Position numbers and translations under genes: made by a program
In this document: in pieces, positions 21,831 to 21,926 of the stretch
Layout of the letters: each line of letters begins with the position of its first letter
How positions within the stretch are numbered: the stretch's first letter is position 1
The notes under the pieces: model-generated
Told to the model about the DNA's origin: nothing
Databases searched by the model: none
The model's input: only the letters and a program-made list of their open reading frames with translations
Source: DAOTVC01 sp034437215
GTDB lineage: Bacteria > Chloroflexota > Anaerolineae > B4-G1 > SLSP01
Reading direction: 5' to 3'
Length of the DNA: 21,926 nucleotides
NCBI GenBank assembly: GCA_034437215.1
Contig: DAOTVC010000138.1
Span: 1 to 21,926 of the forward strand

Positions 21831-21926
21831 AACCCGAGGGCAACTTCTGCGTAGTAAGAGGGGTTGCAGTGGGGGATGCCTCCCCGGCTTCCCTCTAGTC
21901 TGTGATCAGACGCGACGCGCAGACCG
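21831..21926. other. Right-end non-coding segment with two small hairpins
   Basis: No gene start is visible in the last 96 nt. Two short inverted repeats occur: GGGGA/TCCCC around TGCC (21872-21885) and GTCTG/CAGAC around TGAT (21898-21911). Neither is followed by a T-run inside the window. Confidence 0.45.

Overview
This is a high-GC bacterial chromosomal segment in which every recognisable gene (23 of them, the first cut by the window edge) lies on the + strand. Genes are tightly spaced, with four stop/start overlaps (ATGA or TGATG) and strong AAGGAGG-type ribosome sites. The gene set suggests a free-living, stress-tolerant bacterium: split LigD-type end-joining enzymes, a LonC-like protease, TreT-type trehalose synthase, an AmmeMemoRadiSam-type radical SAM enzyme and a non-F420 LLM flavin enzyme. 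Chloroflexota (Anaerolineae-like) is my best guess from the gene mix and the intergenic repeats. That is inference; no rRNA or tRNA is present to test it.

Layout. 1-5.5 kb: end of a transketolase C-terminal subunit, radical SAM enzyme, NAD-dependent DNA ligase LigA, an 84-nt tandem repeat array, a divergent CYTH-like protein, a CYTH phosphatase-like protein and ribosome-rescue factor ArfB. 5.7-7.3 kb: beta-hydroxyacid dehydrogenase overlapping a SIMPL/DUF541 lipoprotein. 7.4-10.6 kb: a cassette of phosphoribosyltransferase, alpha/beta hydrolase, erythromycin-esterase-like protein and an FMN-binding split-barrel protein. 10.6-15.5 kb: a DNA-repair block of Fpg/MutM glycosylase, LLM flavin oxidoreductase, duplicated PRC-barrel protein, stand-alone LigD phosphoesterase, stand-alone LigD polymerase/primase and a uracil-DNA-glycosylase-fold protein that has lost all four iron-sulfur cysteines. 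15.8-19.8 kb: a second phosphoribosyltransferase, a Lon-like protease with degenerate ATPase motifs and a coupled tandem universal stress protein. 19.9-21.8 kb: trehalose synthase and a DUF72 protein, followed by about 95 nt without a gene.

The most unusual feature is the intergenic DNA. Most spacers longer than about 50 nt contain tandem arrays of period 7 or 8: exact heptamers (RGGAGTA, ATCCAGC/GCTGGAT) in two places, degenerate GACTACNN octamers running up to the Shine-Dalgarno of three unrelated genes, heptamers in inverted pairs, and heptamers folded into palindromes. Two spacers share a related palindromic element; one copy is flanked by 9-bp direct repeats like a MITE with a target-site duplication. 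In two places (transketolase, ligA) the array supplies the stop codon of the upstream gene.

How the genes fit together: LigA, Fpg, the UDG-like protein and LigD PE + POL could cover base-excision and end-joining repair. No Ku or ATP-dependent ligase lies in the window. LonC-like protease, the universal stress protein, ArfB and trehalose synthesis fit a protein- and osmotic-stress theme. These links are inferred from family knowledge and gene order only.
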